NCBI GenBank assembly: GCA_903825565.1
Contig: CAIKBD010000004.1
Span: forward strand, 1-51,785
DNA: 51,785 nt
Direction of reading: 5' to 3'
From: an uncultured Anaerolineales bacterium
GTDB lineage: Bacteria > Chloroflexota > Anaerolineae > UBA4142
Within the stretch, counting starts at the first letter, position 1; each line of letters opens with the position of its first letter. Below are positions 33,786 to 42,781 of this stretch, in pieces. Below the pieces are notes generated by a model. The model ran no database searches. It was not told the origin of the DNA and saw nothing but the letters and a program-made list of their open reading frames with translations. A program made the position numbers and the translations under genes.

Positions 33786-34447
33786 TCTACGCGCCCCCGC
33801 GCCTTGTCCCCGCCGGCGACGCCGCAATTCTCATCGAGTTTGCGGATGAAATTGATGACGCGATCAACGACCGCGTGCACGCGTGCGCGCAGACCTTGCG
33901 CGCGCAAAATCATCCGGCGGTGCGCGATCTGATCCCGGCGTATGCGTCCCTGCTCGTGTGCTTTGATCCCGAACAAATTGCCTTTGCTAAAATGCGCGTG
34001 TGGCTTCGCCAAGCATTGGACGCGCCGCCAACACGCGCGCCGTTCGCGCCGCGCCGCATCGAAATTCCGACGCGGTACGGCGGCGCGGAGGGTCCCGATC
34101 TCGCTTTCCTCGCCGAATTCAGCGGGCTAACCGAACGCCAGGTCGTGGAACTACACGCGAGCGTCGAGTATCGCGTTTACCTGATCGGCTTTGCGCCGGG
34201 CTTTGCGTACCTGGGATCAGTGCCCGACGCCATTGCCGCGCCGCGCTTGGCAACGCCGCGCACGCGCGTGCCGGTTGGCTCGGTCGGCATCGCCGGCAAA
34301 CAGACCGGCATCTATCCGCTCGAATCGCCGGGCGGTTGGCGCATCATCGGGCGCACCACTTGGCACTTGTTCGATCCGGCATGTGAGCCACCGGCGTTGT
34401 TGCAGCCGGGGGATCGCGTACGATTCGCACCGCTTTCGGCGCTTTGA
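33782..34447 (+). CDS. pxpB: 5-oxoprolinase subunit PxpB
   Basis: 221-aa protein of the KipI/AHS1 family. It begins PRLVPAGDAAILIEF and contains the conserved YLIGFAPGFAYLG, RVPVGSVGIAGKQTGIYP and GGWRIIGRT blocks. It forms the 5-oxoprolinase complex with PxpA and PxpC. The start is ATG 33782, overlapping pxpA by 4 nt. Confidence 0.94.
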   Translation: MIYAPPRLVPAGDAAILIEFADEIDDAINDRVHACAQTLRAQNHPAVRDLIPAYASLLVCFDPEQIAFAKMRVWLRQALDAPPTRAPFAPRRIEIPTRYGGAEGPDLAFLAEFSGLTERQVVELHASVEYRVYLIGFAPGFAYLGSVPDAIAAPRLATPRTRVPVGSVGIAGKQTGIYPLESPGGWRIIGRTTWHLFDPACEPPALLQPGDRVRFAPLSAL

Positions 34448-34457
34448 AACCCGACAC

Positions 34458-35333
34458 ATGTTATACGTGATCGAGCCGGGAATTTTGACGACGATTCAGG
34501 ACGGCGGGCGTTGGGGGTATCAAGCGTTAGGCGTGCCCGTGTCCGGCGCGATGGATGGTTTTGCCCTGCGCGCCGCAAACACCTTGGTCGGCAACGCGCC
34601 GAACGCGGCGGGGATCGAAATTCATTCGCCGATGGTGTTGCGCGCCGAGCGCGCGCATTTGCTCGCGCTGACCGGCGCGGCGGCAACCTGGGAAATCGGC
34701 GGGCACGCGTTGCCCATGTGGATGAGCGTGTTCGCGCGTCCCGGCACTCGGATCGCAATCGCACCAAAACGCGGCGGCTGGATCTATCTCGCGGTGCACG
34801 GCGGAATTGAGGTGCCGCGCGTCCTGGGGAGTCGTTCGACTTTTCTGCGCGGAAAATTTGGGGGACTGGCGGGGCGCGCGCTCGCGGCGGAGGATGAACT
34901 CGAAATCGGATCGGCGCACCTGAACGATCTCGTCGCGGCGGCGGGGCAACGCCTCGAAACGCGTCCACCTCAGGATTCGAAAATTCGCGTGACGCCGGGC
35001 CCGCACGCCGATTGGTTCGCGCCCGCGGCACTCGCCACGTTGACGCGCGCCGAGTACCGCGTCACGGAGAACGCGGATCGAATGGGCTATCGTTTGCGCG
35101 GCGCGCCATTGCCGCGCGCGCGCACCGGCGAATTGATTTCGTGCGGCGTCCCGCTCGGCGCGATCCAAATCCCGGCAGACGGGCAACCCATCGTGCTGAT
35201 GGCGGATCACCAAACGACCGGCGGCTATCCGATCCTCGCCACTGTGATCGCGAGCGACGTGCGCCACCTCGCGCAACATTCGCCGGGCGAATATGTGCGG
35301 TTCGCCCTCGCCGACACGATTCAGGCGGACTAG
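34458..35333 (+). CDS. pxpC: 5-oxoprolinase subunit PxpC
   Basis: 291-aa protein of the KipA/AHS2 family. Hallmarks are the N-terminal PGILTTIQDGGRWGYQALGVPVSGAMD and the late GELISCGVPLGAIQIPADGQPIVLMADHQTTGGYP region. It starts at ATG 34458, 10 bp after pxpB; the frame extends upstream, but only inside pxpB. It completes the pxpABC operon. The next gene (degV) converges with it, with only 4 bp between stops. Confidence 0.94.
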   Translation: MLYVIEPGILTTIQDGGRWGYQALGVPVSGAMDGFALRAANTLVGNAPNAAGIEIHSPMVLRAERAHLLALTGAAATWEIGGHALPMWMSVFARPGTRIAIAPKRGGWIYLAVHGGIEVPRVLGSRSTFLRGKFGGLAGRALAAEDELEIGSAHLNDLVAAAGQRLETRPPQDSKIRVTPGPHADWFAPAALATLTRAEYRVTENADRMGYRLRGAPLPRARTGELISCGVPLGAIQIPADGQPIVLMADHQTTGGYPILATVIASDVRHLAQHSPGEYVRFALADTIQAD

Positions 35334-35337
35334 TCGC

Positions 35338-36183
35338 TCACACGAAAAATCCAACGCCCACTGTACCGGGTCCGGCGTGTGTGGTGATAGATGCACCGAC
35401 CGAGTAGATCGGAATGTCGCGGATGCCCAGCGTGATTTGCAAATCGCATTGCAAACGCAACGCCGTCGTCAAATCGTCCGCGTGCATCACGCTCAAGCGC
35501 GGCGCGGGCGAACGCGCGCACTGTTCCAGCGTCAACTCTTTCAAGCGTTCCAATGCGTGGTGGTACGTGCGAATTTTTTCGAACGCCTCGACGCGCCCGT
35601 TCTTGATTTCGAGAATCGGTTTGATTTGCAACGCCGTGCCAAGCAACGCCGACGCGCCGCCGATGCGCCCGCCGCGTTGCAAATAGTCGAGCGTCGCCAC
35701 GAGAAAAAAGGTGCGCCCGCGCGGGATCAACGCTTCGAGCCGGCGCATAATTTCGTCCGCGTCCACGCCTTGCTCCGCCCACTCGGTCGCCGCCATCACG
35801 AGCGCGGCAAGGTTACCGCCCACCGTGCGCGTATCCACAATCCGAATGTCTGCGCCGGGCAATTCGGCTTTTGCCAGAGTTGCCGACCGCACCGTACCGC
35901 TCACGTCGAGCGAGGGATGCAGCGACAAGATCGTGGGCGCGTGCGCGAGTTGGCGCTGGTACGCTTCGAGGAAATGACCGGGGAGCGGTGCGGCAGTCTT
36001 GGGTAACTGGCGCGCCGTTTTCAAACGCGCTATAAATTCGGCATACGCCAGATTCCGCTCCTCGAAAAAACTTTCCTGTCCAAACAATACCACCTGCGGA
36101 ATGTTCTCGATGTGATGCGCTGCGAGATAAGCGGCGGGCAACGCCGCCGTCGTGTCAGTGACGATTCGAATGGCTTGGCTCAT
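35338..36183 (-). CDS. DegV family fatty-acid-binding protein (second copy)
   Basis: 281-aa DegV-fold protein: IRIVTDTTAALPAAY at the start, LHPSLDVSGTVRSA, DYLQRGGRIGGASALLG and a C-terminal THAGPGTVGVGFF. It is clearly a homologue of the 30712-31578 protein, but diverged. ATG 36183 begins the conserved domain. An 18-residue upstream extension has no support. It is divergent from the GNAT gene (74 bp). Confidence 0.9.
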   Translation of the reverse strand: MSQAIRIVTDTTAALPAAYLAAHHIENIPQVVLFGQESFFEERNLAYAEFIARLKTARQLPKTAAPLPGHFLEAYQRQLAHAPTILSLHPSLDVSGTVRSATLAKAELPGADIRIVDTRTVGGNLAALVMAATEWAEQGVDADEIMRRLEALIPRGRTFFLVATLDYLQRGGRIGGASALLGTALQIKPILEIKNGRVEAFEKIRTYHHALERLKELTLEQCARSPAPRLSVMHADDLTTALRLQCDLQITLGIRDIPIYSVGASITTHAGPGTVGVGFFV

Positions 36184-36257
36184 GTTCGTTTCTGCCTCTG
36201 TCGCAAAAATATTTTTGATGGTATACTGCGCGCCCATCTTCTGCTCATGGAGTTTGT

Positions 36258-37382
36258 ATGCTCACCGTCGAAAAAATCGATCCGCAAGCCAAATCCCAAG
36301 CGCGCCGATTTATCGCCGTGCCGTTTCGTTTGTACGCGCAGTGCGCGCAATGGGTGCCGCCGTTGTTCGCGGATGCAGAGTTGCAACTCAACCGCGCCCA
36401 GCACCCGTTCTACGAACATTCCGTCGCGGATTTTTTCATCGCCACGCGCGACGGGCGCGACGTGGGGCGCATCGCCGCGCTTGAAAACACGCGCTTTAAC
36501 GCCTATCACCACACGCGTCAAGCGCAATTTTATTTTTTCGATTGCGAAGACGATCTCGAAGCAGCAACCGCGCTGTTCACCGCGGTATGCGCTTGGGCGC
36601 GTGCGCGCGGCTTGGAACGCATCGTGGGTCCCAAGGGCTTGGGCGCGCTCGACGGGTACGGCGTGCTCGTCGAGGGTTTCGCGCAGCGGCAAATGATGAC
36701 GATGATGAATTACAATTTCGATTACTATCCGCGTTTGATCCAAGCCAACGGTTTTGCGAAAGAAGTGGATTTCGTGTCGTGCTATCTTGGCACGGATTTT
36801 CATTTGCCGGCGCGCGTGCACCGCATCGCCGAACGCGCGGCGCAACGCAGCGACTTGCGCGTGTTGCGCTTTCGAAACAAGCGCGAGTTGCTCGCGTGGG
36901 CGGAGCGCATCGGGCAAGCGTACAATCAGGCATTCGTCAACAACTGGGAATATTATCCGCTGACCGAACGCGAGATCAAGTTCATCGTGGACAACATCCT
37001 CGTCATCGCCGATCCGCGCCTGATCAAAATCATTACGCACGCCGACGCGGTGGTGGGATTCTTGTTCGCGTTCCCCGATGTGTCCGCCGCGCTCCAACGC
37101 GCGCGCGGCAAACTGTTTCCGCTCGGCTTGCCCGACTTGTTGCTCGAAATGAAGCGCACGAAATGGATCGCCTTGAACGGCGCGGGGATTTTGCCGGAGT
37201 TTCAGGGGCGCGGCGGCAACGCCCTCCTCTATTCCGAAATGGAAAAGACGATCCACGAGTTTAGTTTCGCGCACGCCGATCTCACCCAGGTGGCGGAGAC
37301 GGCGGTGCAGATGCGCCAAGATCTAACGAACCTCGGCGGCAAGCCGTACAAGAATCATCGCGTTTACGCGCGAATGGTGTGA
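36258..37382 (+). CDS. GNAT-like acetyltransferase family protein
   Basis: 374 aa. It resembles large bacterial GNAT-fold proteins of the YghO type: an N-terminal conserved region (WVPPLFADAELQLN, HPFYEHSVADFFIA), GPKGLGALDGYGVLVEGF in the middle, and a C-terminal acyl-CoA-fold half with GILPEFQGRGGNALLYSEM, which looks like the CoA-pyrophosphate-binding loop. Substrate unknown. TATACT at 36222-36227 could be its -10 box. Confidence 0.75.
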   Translation: MLTVEKIDPQAKSQARRFIAVPFRLYAQCAQWVPPLFADAELQLNRAQHPFYEHSVADFFIATRDGRDVGRIAALENTRFNAYHHTRQAQFYFFDCEDDLEAATALFTAVCAWARARGLERIVGPKGLGALDGYGVLVEGFAQRQMMTMMNYNFDYYPRLIQANGFAKEVDFVSCYLGTDFHLPARVHRIAERAAQRSDLRVLRFRNKRELLAWAERIGQAYNQAFVNNWEYYPLTEREIKFIVDNILVIADPRLIKIITHADAVVGFLFAFPDVSAALQRARGKLFPLGLPDLLLEMKRTKWIALNGAGILPEFQGRGGNALLYSEMEKTIHEFSFAHADLTQVAETAVQMRQDLTNLGGKPYKNHRVYARMV

Positions 37383-37432
37383 GGCAGTGGGCGGTAGGCA
37401 GTGATCGGTAATTGGCGTTTTGGCAATTTGAT

Positions 37433-38713
37433 TTACTGATCTCTGATCTCTGATCTCTGATCCTGGCGCGCCGTTTGCCGACCGCCCCACGCAAACATGA
37501 CAAAGCCGGTCAGGCGAAGCGTGCCGCTCACGATCAACGCGCCGCTGATACCGATCTGATCCGCGAGCATCGTGCCGATGATCGGCGAGGCAACCGTCGA
37601 AAAGTGTTGCAGACTTTGCGCGAGCGAGACGAACGTCGCGCTGTATTTCGCCGGAAACGTTTTCATCAACTCATCGAAGAAAACGAGATCGAGACCGGCT
37701 TGGAAAATTCCGGCAATCCCCGCGTAGAGCGCAATCACCGCCACATCGTGGGTGATTGCCGTGAGGATGGGGTACAGCGCCAAGCCGAGCGTCGTCCACA
37801 GCAACACAAAGCGCGAGCCGCGCACTTTGGATTGGCGCGTCCAAAAGACATAGCCGACCAACACAATGCCGGCTTGCACCATATTGATCACGCCGATCCA
37901 CGCGTCACTCGCGCGCACCTCGCGCACAAAGTAGAGCGGAAACAGCGGCGTGCCCAACGTCGTGCCGGAAATGTAGACAAAACGTTTGAGCATGAATGCG
38001 CCAAACGCCGGTTCGCTCCGAATCAAATTGACATAGCCGTGAAACTGTTGCGCGAGCGATTGCCCGGCGACGCGCGGCGGCGGCTCGGCATCCGGCAATT
38101 GGATGTGGCTCGAATAATAATAACTGATCAAGCCGCCGAACGACAAGCCCAGAAAGACAACCTGATAGTTGATCGGAAAACCCAGCCGATCCAATAACTG
38201 CCCGACGATGGCGACGGTAATCGCCGTTGTCAGACCCAGGGTGGACCAGCGCCGGCTCATCAGCTCGTACCGGTGTTGCGGACCGGCAACTGCATTCATC
38301 ACAACGGAAAACGTCACGTTGACGATGATCTGCGGCAACGTCACCAACGCCCAGATCAGCAAAATTGCCGTTACCTGAAAATCGCGCGGCACGAGGAACG
38401 GTACTAGCCCGGTCAGTCCATATGCCGACACGACGAGCAAGCGCGCCGTGCTGTACCACGGCACCGCCTGCTTGCGGGTTTGGATGAAGCGCCCGACGAT
38501 CAACGCGAGAAACAAACCGGTCAACGCCGGCATCGAAGTGAGCAAACCGACCTGAAAATTCGACGCGCCCAAGCGCGCGAGAAAAACCGGCAAGAACGGT
38601 CCCGCCGCGCCCCACAAGCCCACCGCGATCCCGTCAATCTGCACGTTGATAAAATTGCGTTTCTGGATTTCCGTCAAACCCGGCGGAAAGCCCAACCCTT
38701 CGAGCAGTTTCAC
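37433..38713 (-). CDS. Major facilitator superfamily transporter
   Basis: 426-aa membrane protein with about twelve hydrophobic helices; substrate unknown. GTG 38713 is chosen: it is preceded by a G-rich stretch and starts VKLLEGLGFPPGLTEIQKRNF, 20 bp after the sulfurtransferase stop. The longer reading to 38791 lies inside that gene. The last residues (about RQDQRSEIRDQ) are encoded by the TGATCTC repeat, so the natural C-terminus was probably extended by repeat DNA. Confidence 0.8.
   Translation of the reverse strand: MKLLEGLGFPPGLTEIQKRNFINVQIDGIAVGLWGAAGPFLPVFLARLGASNFQVGLLTSMPALTGLFLALIVGRFIQTRKQAVPWYSTARLLVVSAYGLTGLVPFLVPRDFQVTAILLIWALVTLPQIIVNVTFSVVMNAVAGPQHRYELMSRRWSTLGLTTAITVAIVGQLLDRLGFPINYQVVFLGLSFGGLISYYYSSHIQLPDAEPPPRVAGQSLAQQFHGYVNLIRSEPAFGAFMLKRFVYISGTTLGTPLFPLYFVREVRASDAWIGVINMVQAGIVLVGYVFWTRQSKVRGSRFVLLWTTLGLALYPILTAITHDVAVIALYAGIAGIFQAGLDLVFFDELMKTFPAKYSATFVSLAQSLQHFSTVASPIIGTMLADQIGISGALIVSGTLRLTGFVMFAWGGRQTARQDQRSEIRDQ
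37437..37462. repeat. TGATCTC heptamer tandem repeat
   Basis: TGATCTC occurs three times in perfect tandem (37437, 37444, 37451), then TGATCC. It overlaps the last codons of the MFS gene on the minus strand. Confidence 0.7.
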
Positions 38714-38733
38714 CCCACGCCCCTGTCTGCGAT

Positions 38734-39585
38734 TCACGGCTCTGCGCCGGTCGCCACCGGCAAACTGGGATCGCGACTCCAATCGCTCCACGATCCTTCG
38801 TACAGCAACACATTTTCAAACCCTGCCAGGTTCAGCGCGAAAACCCCGGCGCACGCATTGATCCCACTGCCGCAGTACGGCACGATGGATGCGGCGCGCT
38901 CCGCGCCGAGCGCGGCAAAACGCGCGCGCAGTTCCGCCGGCGCGCGAAACCGGAAATCGGTCGCACCGAGATAATTGCCGGCGAGCGGTGCGTTCTGCGC
39001 GCCGGGGATATGCCCCGCCACCGGATCAATCGGTTCGAGTTCGCCGCGGTACCGTTCGCCCAACCGCACGTCCAGCACCAACGCGCGCGGATCGGTTCGC
39101 AAGGCGTTCACGCGTGGCTTGTCCACAACCATTTCGGGATGCGGCTGGGCGACGAATGTGCCGGGCGCATACACGCGCGGCGTCGTTTCGAGCGCGCGCC
39201 GCTCGGCAACCCATTGCCCGATCCCACCATCGAGCAACGAGACGTTGGCGTGACCGCAGTAACGCAACAGCCACCACAAACGCGCGGCGACCGCGCCGCC
39301 GCGATCATCGTACGCGACCACGTGCGTTGCCGGCGAAATCCCGGCGCGGCGCATCGCTGCGGCGAAATGTTCCGGCGCCGGCAAGGGATGGCGCCCCGGT
39401 CCGGTTGCGCCGTGCGCGGCAAGGTCCGTGTCCACATCCACAAACACCGCGCCGGGAATGTGCCCGCGCGCATATTCCTCGCGCCCAAATTTGTCTTTCT
39501 CGAACAAGTACCAGCGCACATCGGCGATCCGCACATTCGGATCGTTCAAGTGATCAGCCAACCAGCTCGGCGTAACTAGAATCAT
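38734..39585 (-). CDS. Thiosulfate/3-mercaptopyruvate sulfurtransferase
   Basis: 283-aa two-domain rhodanese. The inactive N-terminal domain has AYDDRGGAVAARLWW, where Asp replaces the catalytic Cys. The C-terminal domain has the catalytic Cys238 in PYCGSGINA. GHIPGA occurs in both halves, as in all tandem rhodaneses. It transfers sulfane sulfur to cyanide or thiols. AGAGGG lies upstream of ATG 39585. The loop CGSGIN differs from the CG.GVTA of typical mercaptopyruvate enzymes, so the donor cannot be named. Confidence 0.88.
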   Translation of the reverse strand: MILVTPSWLADHLNDPNVRIADVRWYLFEKDKFGREEYARGHIPGAVFVDVDTDLAAHGATGPGRHPLPAPEHFAAAMRRAGISPATHVVAYDDRGGAVAARLWWLLRYCGHANVSLLDGGIGQWVAERRALETTPRVYAPGTFVAQPHPEMVVDKPRVNALRTDPRALVLDVRLGERYRGELEPIDPVAGHIPGAQNAPLAGNYLGATDFRFRAPAELRARFAALGAERAASIVPYCGSGINACAGVFALNLAGFENVLLYEGSWSDWSRDPSLPVATGAEP

Positions 39586-39649
39586 CGTCACCCTCTTGGT
39601 GCGGTGGGCAACGCGCAACCGCGTCGTCCGCCGCGCGCTTATTTTTTGC

Positions 39650-40642
39650 TCAACGGAAATCCGATTCCGGTTTCGGTTTGTTCGCCAGAATCGTTTCGAT
39701 CAGTGCCAGCACGTCGCCGGTCAATTTCGGCGCAACGTCCAACGCGCGCATATTTTCGGCGACCTGGGATGCGCGCGATGCGCCGGTGATCACGCTGCTA
39801 ACGTTGGGATTTTTCAGACACCACGCGAGCGCGAGTTGCGCCAGCGTGCACTCCAAGTCGTCTGCAATCGGTTGCAATTGCTTGACCTTTTCGATGTTGC
39901 GGCGCGCGTCTTCGCCTTCGACGCGCACGCGCAACCACTCGTAGCCGGGAAGCGACACGCGCGTATCGGCAGGGATACCGTCGTTGTATTTGCCGGTGAG
40001 CAACCCGCTGGCGAGCGGACTCCAGATCGTCGTGCCGAGTCCGATCTCTTTGTAGAGCCGCGCGTATTCTTTTTCGACGCGTTCACGGTGGAACATGTGG
40101 TACTGCGGCTGTTCCATTTGCGGCGGGATGAGATGCTCGCGGCGCGCGATGCCATACGCTTCCATGATTTGCGTCGCGCTCCATTCGCTCGTGCCCCAGT
40201 ACAACGCCTTACCCTGGTTGATCACGTGCGTCATCGCGCGCACGGTTTCTTCAATCGGCGTGCGAATGTCCGGGCGATGGCAAAAGATCAAATCCACGTA
40301 ATCCAGTTGGAGGCGTGCCAGCGCGGCGTCCGTGCCTTCGAGAATGTGCTTGCGCGACAAGCCGCGATCATTGACGCCTTTACCGCCCCAGAAAATTTTC
40401 GTCGAGACGACGAGGTCGGAACGTTTCCAACCCGCACGCCGAATCACACTGCCCATCAACACTTCGGCTTGCCCGTTTGCATACCCTTCCGCGTTATCGA
40501 AAAAGTTGACGCCGGCATCATATGCCGCCTTCATACACGCGTATGCCACGTCCTCGCCGAACTGGCTACCAAACGTGACCCACGCGCCGAATGACAGCGC
40601 GGACACGTGCAAGCCGGCTGAGCCGAGAGAACGATATTCCAT
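39650..40642 (-). CDS. Aldo/keto reductase (Kv-beta/YghZ type)
   Basis: 330-aa NAD(P)H-dependent oxidoreductase with a TIM-barrel fold. The catalytic tetrad is visible: D49 and Y54 ([11 protein letters not shown]), K82 (STKIFWG) and H122 (CHRPD). The [11 protein letters not shown] block and [19 protein letters not shown] start fit the potassium-channel-beta-like branch. AAGGGG lies 7 nt before ATG 40642. It reduces carbonyls; the natural substrate is unknown. Confidence 0.9.
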   Translation of the reverse strand: MEYRSLGSAGLHVSALSFGAWVTFGSQFGEDVAYACMKAAYDAGVNFFDNAEGYANGQAEVLMGSVIRRAGWKRSDLVVSTKIFWGGKGVNDRGLSRKHILEGTDAALARLQLDYVDLIFCHRPDIRTPIEETVRAMTHVINQGKALYWGTSEWSATQIMEAYGIARREHLIPPQMEQPQYHMFHRERVEKEYARLYKEIGLGTTIWSPLASGLLTGKYNDGIPADTRVSLPGYEWLRVRVEGEDARRNIEKVKQLQPIADDLECTLAQLALAWCLKNPNVSSVITGASRASQVAENMRALDVAPKLTGDVLALIETILANKPKPESDFR

Positions 40643-40680
40643 TGGTTACCCCTTTTCTATAAAAAGATTTCGCTTGCCTT

Positions 40681-40686
40681 ATTATA
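40681..40686 (-). promoter_or_regulatory. Candidate -10 box of the aldo/keto reductase gene
   Basis: TATAAT on the minus strand about 40 bp before the start codon. No convincing -35 was found. Confidence 0.35.
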
Positions 40687-40738
40687 CGCAAAAATGAATT
40701 TCGATCCTAAAAACCGATACCTTTGTCAAATCAATCAC

Positions 40739-40850
40739 GCCTGTTTTTTTATCCGCGAACCCTGGCACTTGCGTTCCCGCCAGAGCAAGTATTACGCGAA
40801 TCTACGTTAATCTTTTTTGTTTTATTCGCGTTATTCGCGGATGATTTTTT
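40739..40850. repeat. Intergenic CGCG-word repeats
   Basis: This AT-rich spacer contains TATCCGCGAA, TTACGCGAATCTACG and two tandem copies of TTATTCGCG (40822-40830, 40831-40839). I see no gene here that I can support. Confidence 0.45.
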
Positions 40851-40863
40851 TTTGGCGAAGGTG

Positions 40864-40904
40864 TTGAAAAACGTCAAACCCGCTTTCACGGCGAAAGCGG
40901 GTTT
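40864..40904 (-). terminator. Intrinsic terminator of the Fbp-type operon
   Basis: A 12-bp perfect stem, AAACCCGCTTTC (40876-40887) with GAAAGCGGGTTT (40893-40904). On the minus strand it is followed by GACGTTTTTC. It lies 8 bp after the ATPase gene stop. Confidence 0.85.
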
Positions 40905-40912
40905 GGGAAATT

Positions 40913-41992
40913 TCATTCGTCCGCCAACAAGTGGCACTTGGCGGGCGGAAAATGCAACCGCACGCGATCCCCGGCGGTGTAGCGATGATCGGTGCCCGCC
41001 TGCACACGCAATTCAAGTTTGGGCGCAAGTTCCACCCGATAGTCAATTACGTTGCCGAGGTAGGTTGCATGGCGAACGACGCCCGGCACCACATTCTCGG
41101 TCGGCGCACCATCCACAAACAGAATATCGTACGGGCGAATGTGCAACAACCAGGGTTGCCCGGCAGAAACCGTCGTCGTCGCCGGCACGGTGAACGAAAC
41201 GCCCGCCACCACCACGCGTGCCGATGATCCCTGGATGGACTGCACTTGGGCGGGGAGAAAATCGCTCAAGCCGATAAAGTCTGCCACGAATTTACTTTGC
41301 GGGCGTTCGTAAATATCTTCGGGCGAGCCGAGTTGCGCGAGTTTGCCCTTGTGCATAATCGCGATCAAGTCCGACATCACCAGCGCCTCTTCTTGCGCGT
41401 GCGTCACGTAAATCGCCGTGATGCCCAAGCGTTTTTGCAGATCGCGAATCTCGAACCGCATTTCCTCGCGCAGTTTCGCATCGAGGTTCGACAGCGGCTC
41501 GTCAAACAGCAATACTTTCGGCTCGACGACGAGCGCGCGCGCAAGCGCGACGCGTTGTTGTTGCCCGCCGGAGAGTTGGTTCGGCGCACGGTCTTCCAAG
41601 CCGGTCAACTGGGTCAGTTTCACAACTTCGTCAATCCGCCGTTTAATTTCGTGCGTCGGAATTTTTTTTACTTTCAAGCCATACGCGATATTTTCAAACA
41701 CGTTGAGGTGGGGAAAGATCGCGTAGCTTTGAAACACCATCGCCATATCGCGGCGGTTGGGCGGCACATTTTCAAGCCGCTGATTATCGAGCACGATGTG
41801 CCCGCCAGTCGGAAACTCAAAACCGGCGATGAGTCGCAACGTCGTGGTTTTGCCGCACCCCGAAGGACCCAGGAGTGTGACGAACTGCCCTTTTTCGATG
41901 CGAATCGAAACATCGTCTACGGCGTTCACTTCGCCGGCTTGCTTACCGCGCGCCGGAAATTTCTTGGTCAAGTGATCCAGTGTGAGGTACAT
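40913..41992 (-). CDS. Fbp/Pot-type ABC transporter ATPase
   Basis: 359-aa ATPase. Walker A GPSGCGKT is at 42-49, signature [15 protein letters not shown], Walker B VLLFDEPLSNLDAKLR, and a C-terminal TOBE domain (from about 280). This is the CUT1/FbpC/PotA-type subunit that pairs with fused two-domain permeases. Iron(III), thiamine, phosphonate or polyamine are possible substrates. It is transcribed after the toxin-antitoxin pair that separates it from its permease gene. Confidence 0.9.
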   Translation of the reverse strand: MYLTLDHLTKKFPARGKQAGEVNAVDDVSIRIEKGQFVTLLGPSGCGKTTTLRLIAGFEFPTGGHIVLDNQRLENVPPNRRDMAMVFQSYAIFPHLNVFENIAYGLKVKKIPTHEIKRRIDEVVKLTQLTGLEDRAPNQLSGGQQQRVALARALVVEPKVLLFDEPLSNLDAKLREEMRFEIRDLQKRLGITAIYVTHAQEEALVMSDLIAIMHKGKLAQLGSPEDIYERPQSKFVADFIGLSDFLPAQVQSIQGSSARVVVAGVSFTVPATTTVSAGQPWLLHIRPYDILFVDGAPTENVVPGVVRHATYLGNVIDYRVELAPKLELRVQAGTDHRYTAGDRVRLHFPPAKCHLLADE

Positions 41993-42010
41993 TCAGATTC
42001 TCCCCCATCA

Positions 42011-42385
42011 TTATTTGAAAGATTGTAATGCTATCACCTGGTTACGCATTTTCTCTCGCGTCAGCGTGTCAAGCAAATTGAGCAACCGCCGCAACAGTTC
42101 GCCAAATTGACGCTTGGAAAATTGTTGTGAGATGATGACCCCGTCGTGTTCTTTGCCTGCGCTAAACCATGCGTTTGCCAAGCAAACATAGTCGGACGCA
42201 TTATAGGTCAATATCGCACGCCTGTGCCTGACGGCATATTCGAATTGCTCGGCATCGGAGCGCTCTAGCATCCCGGCTTCCGCCGCGCTCACAGCATCAT
42301 AGCCGCGCTGACGCAATGCCTCCGCGATCCCTTCGAGCACATCTTCATCGCAATACAAGGCAATGTAAAGAGCGTGGACATTCAT
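42011..42385 (-). CDS. DUF5615 PIN-like toxin
   Basis: 124-aa protein of the DUF5615 family: early LYCDEDV (acidic residues of a PIN-like site), ALRQRGYDAVSAAEAGM, ILTYNASDYVCLA and a late VIISQQF stretch. These predicted nucleases are usually paired with DUF433 proteins. The start overlaps the DUF433 stop by 4 nt (ATGA), the classic toxin-antitoxin layout with the antitoxin first. Toxicity is inferred from family and context. Confidence 0.8.
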   Translation of the reverse strand: MNVHALYIALYCDEDVLEGIAEALRQRGYDAVSAAEAGMLERSDAEQFEYAVRHRRAILTYNASDYVCLANAWFSAGKEHDGVIISQQFSKRQFGELLRRLLNLLDTLTREKMRNQVIALQSFK

Positions 42386-42750
42386 ACGCGTTTCTTTGCC
42401 GGGAAAATGATTCGCCCGCGCTCATCAAGCGTCGCGTTATATTTTGCCAGGATAGATTCAACGCGGTTCTCACGAATTTCTTGCTCGATTTCGGCTTGGT
42501 GATCGTGATAGTAGCTCAACGCGTCATAGACCGCCGCTAGTTTCAGGTGACTATACGTTTGCAAGATTTCGTCCACCGCCTCGCCGCGTTTGTATAATGC
42601 CGCGACATCACGCACCGAAATCCGCGTGCCTTTGACAATCGGACGCCCGCCGCACACGCCTTTCACCCGCACAATGTGTGGGTGTTCCGTCGGCTTGGGT
42701 CTTGCCGCTACCAAGTGTTTCGGTTTCTTGAGTGTAGCCAGTGCGCTCAT
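42382..42750 (-). CDS. DUF433 antitoxin
   Basis: 122 aa. The C-terminal DUF433 domain, about residues 30-85, is a small winged helix-turn-helix with the hallmark GGRPIVKGTRISVRDV and YSHLKLAAVYDALSYY. The N-terminal KKPKHLVAARPKP tail is basic. AAAGGAG precedes ATG 42750. It probably binds its own promoter and neutralises the DUF5615 partner. Confidence 0.8.
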   Translation of the reverse strand: MSALATLKKPKHLVAARPKPTEHPHIVRVKGVCGGRPIVKGTRISVRDVAALYKRGEAVDEILQTYSHLKLAAVYDALSYYHDHQAEIEQEIRENRVESILAKYNATLDERGRIIFPAKKRV

Positions 42751-42781
42751 CGCGCTACTCCTTTGACTAGCCGCCGTCTCG

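Noticed and set aside
37437-37462. CRISPR-like tandem repeat
   Set aside because: The units are 7 bp without spacers and there are no cas genes.
40723-41193. Plus-strand frame over the terminator and the ATPase gene end
   Set aside because: It spans an intrinsic terminator and then shadows the ATPase gene on the opposite strand.
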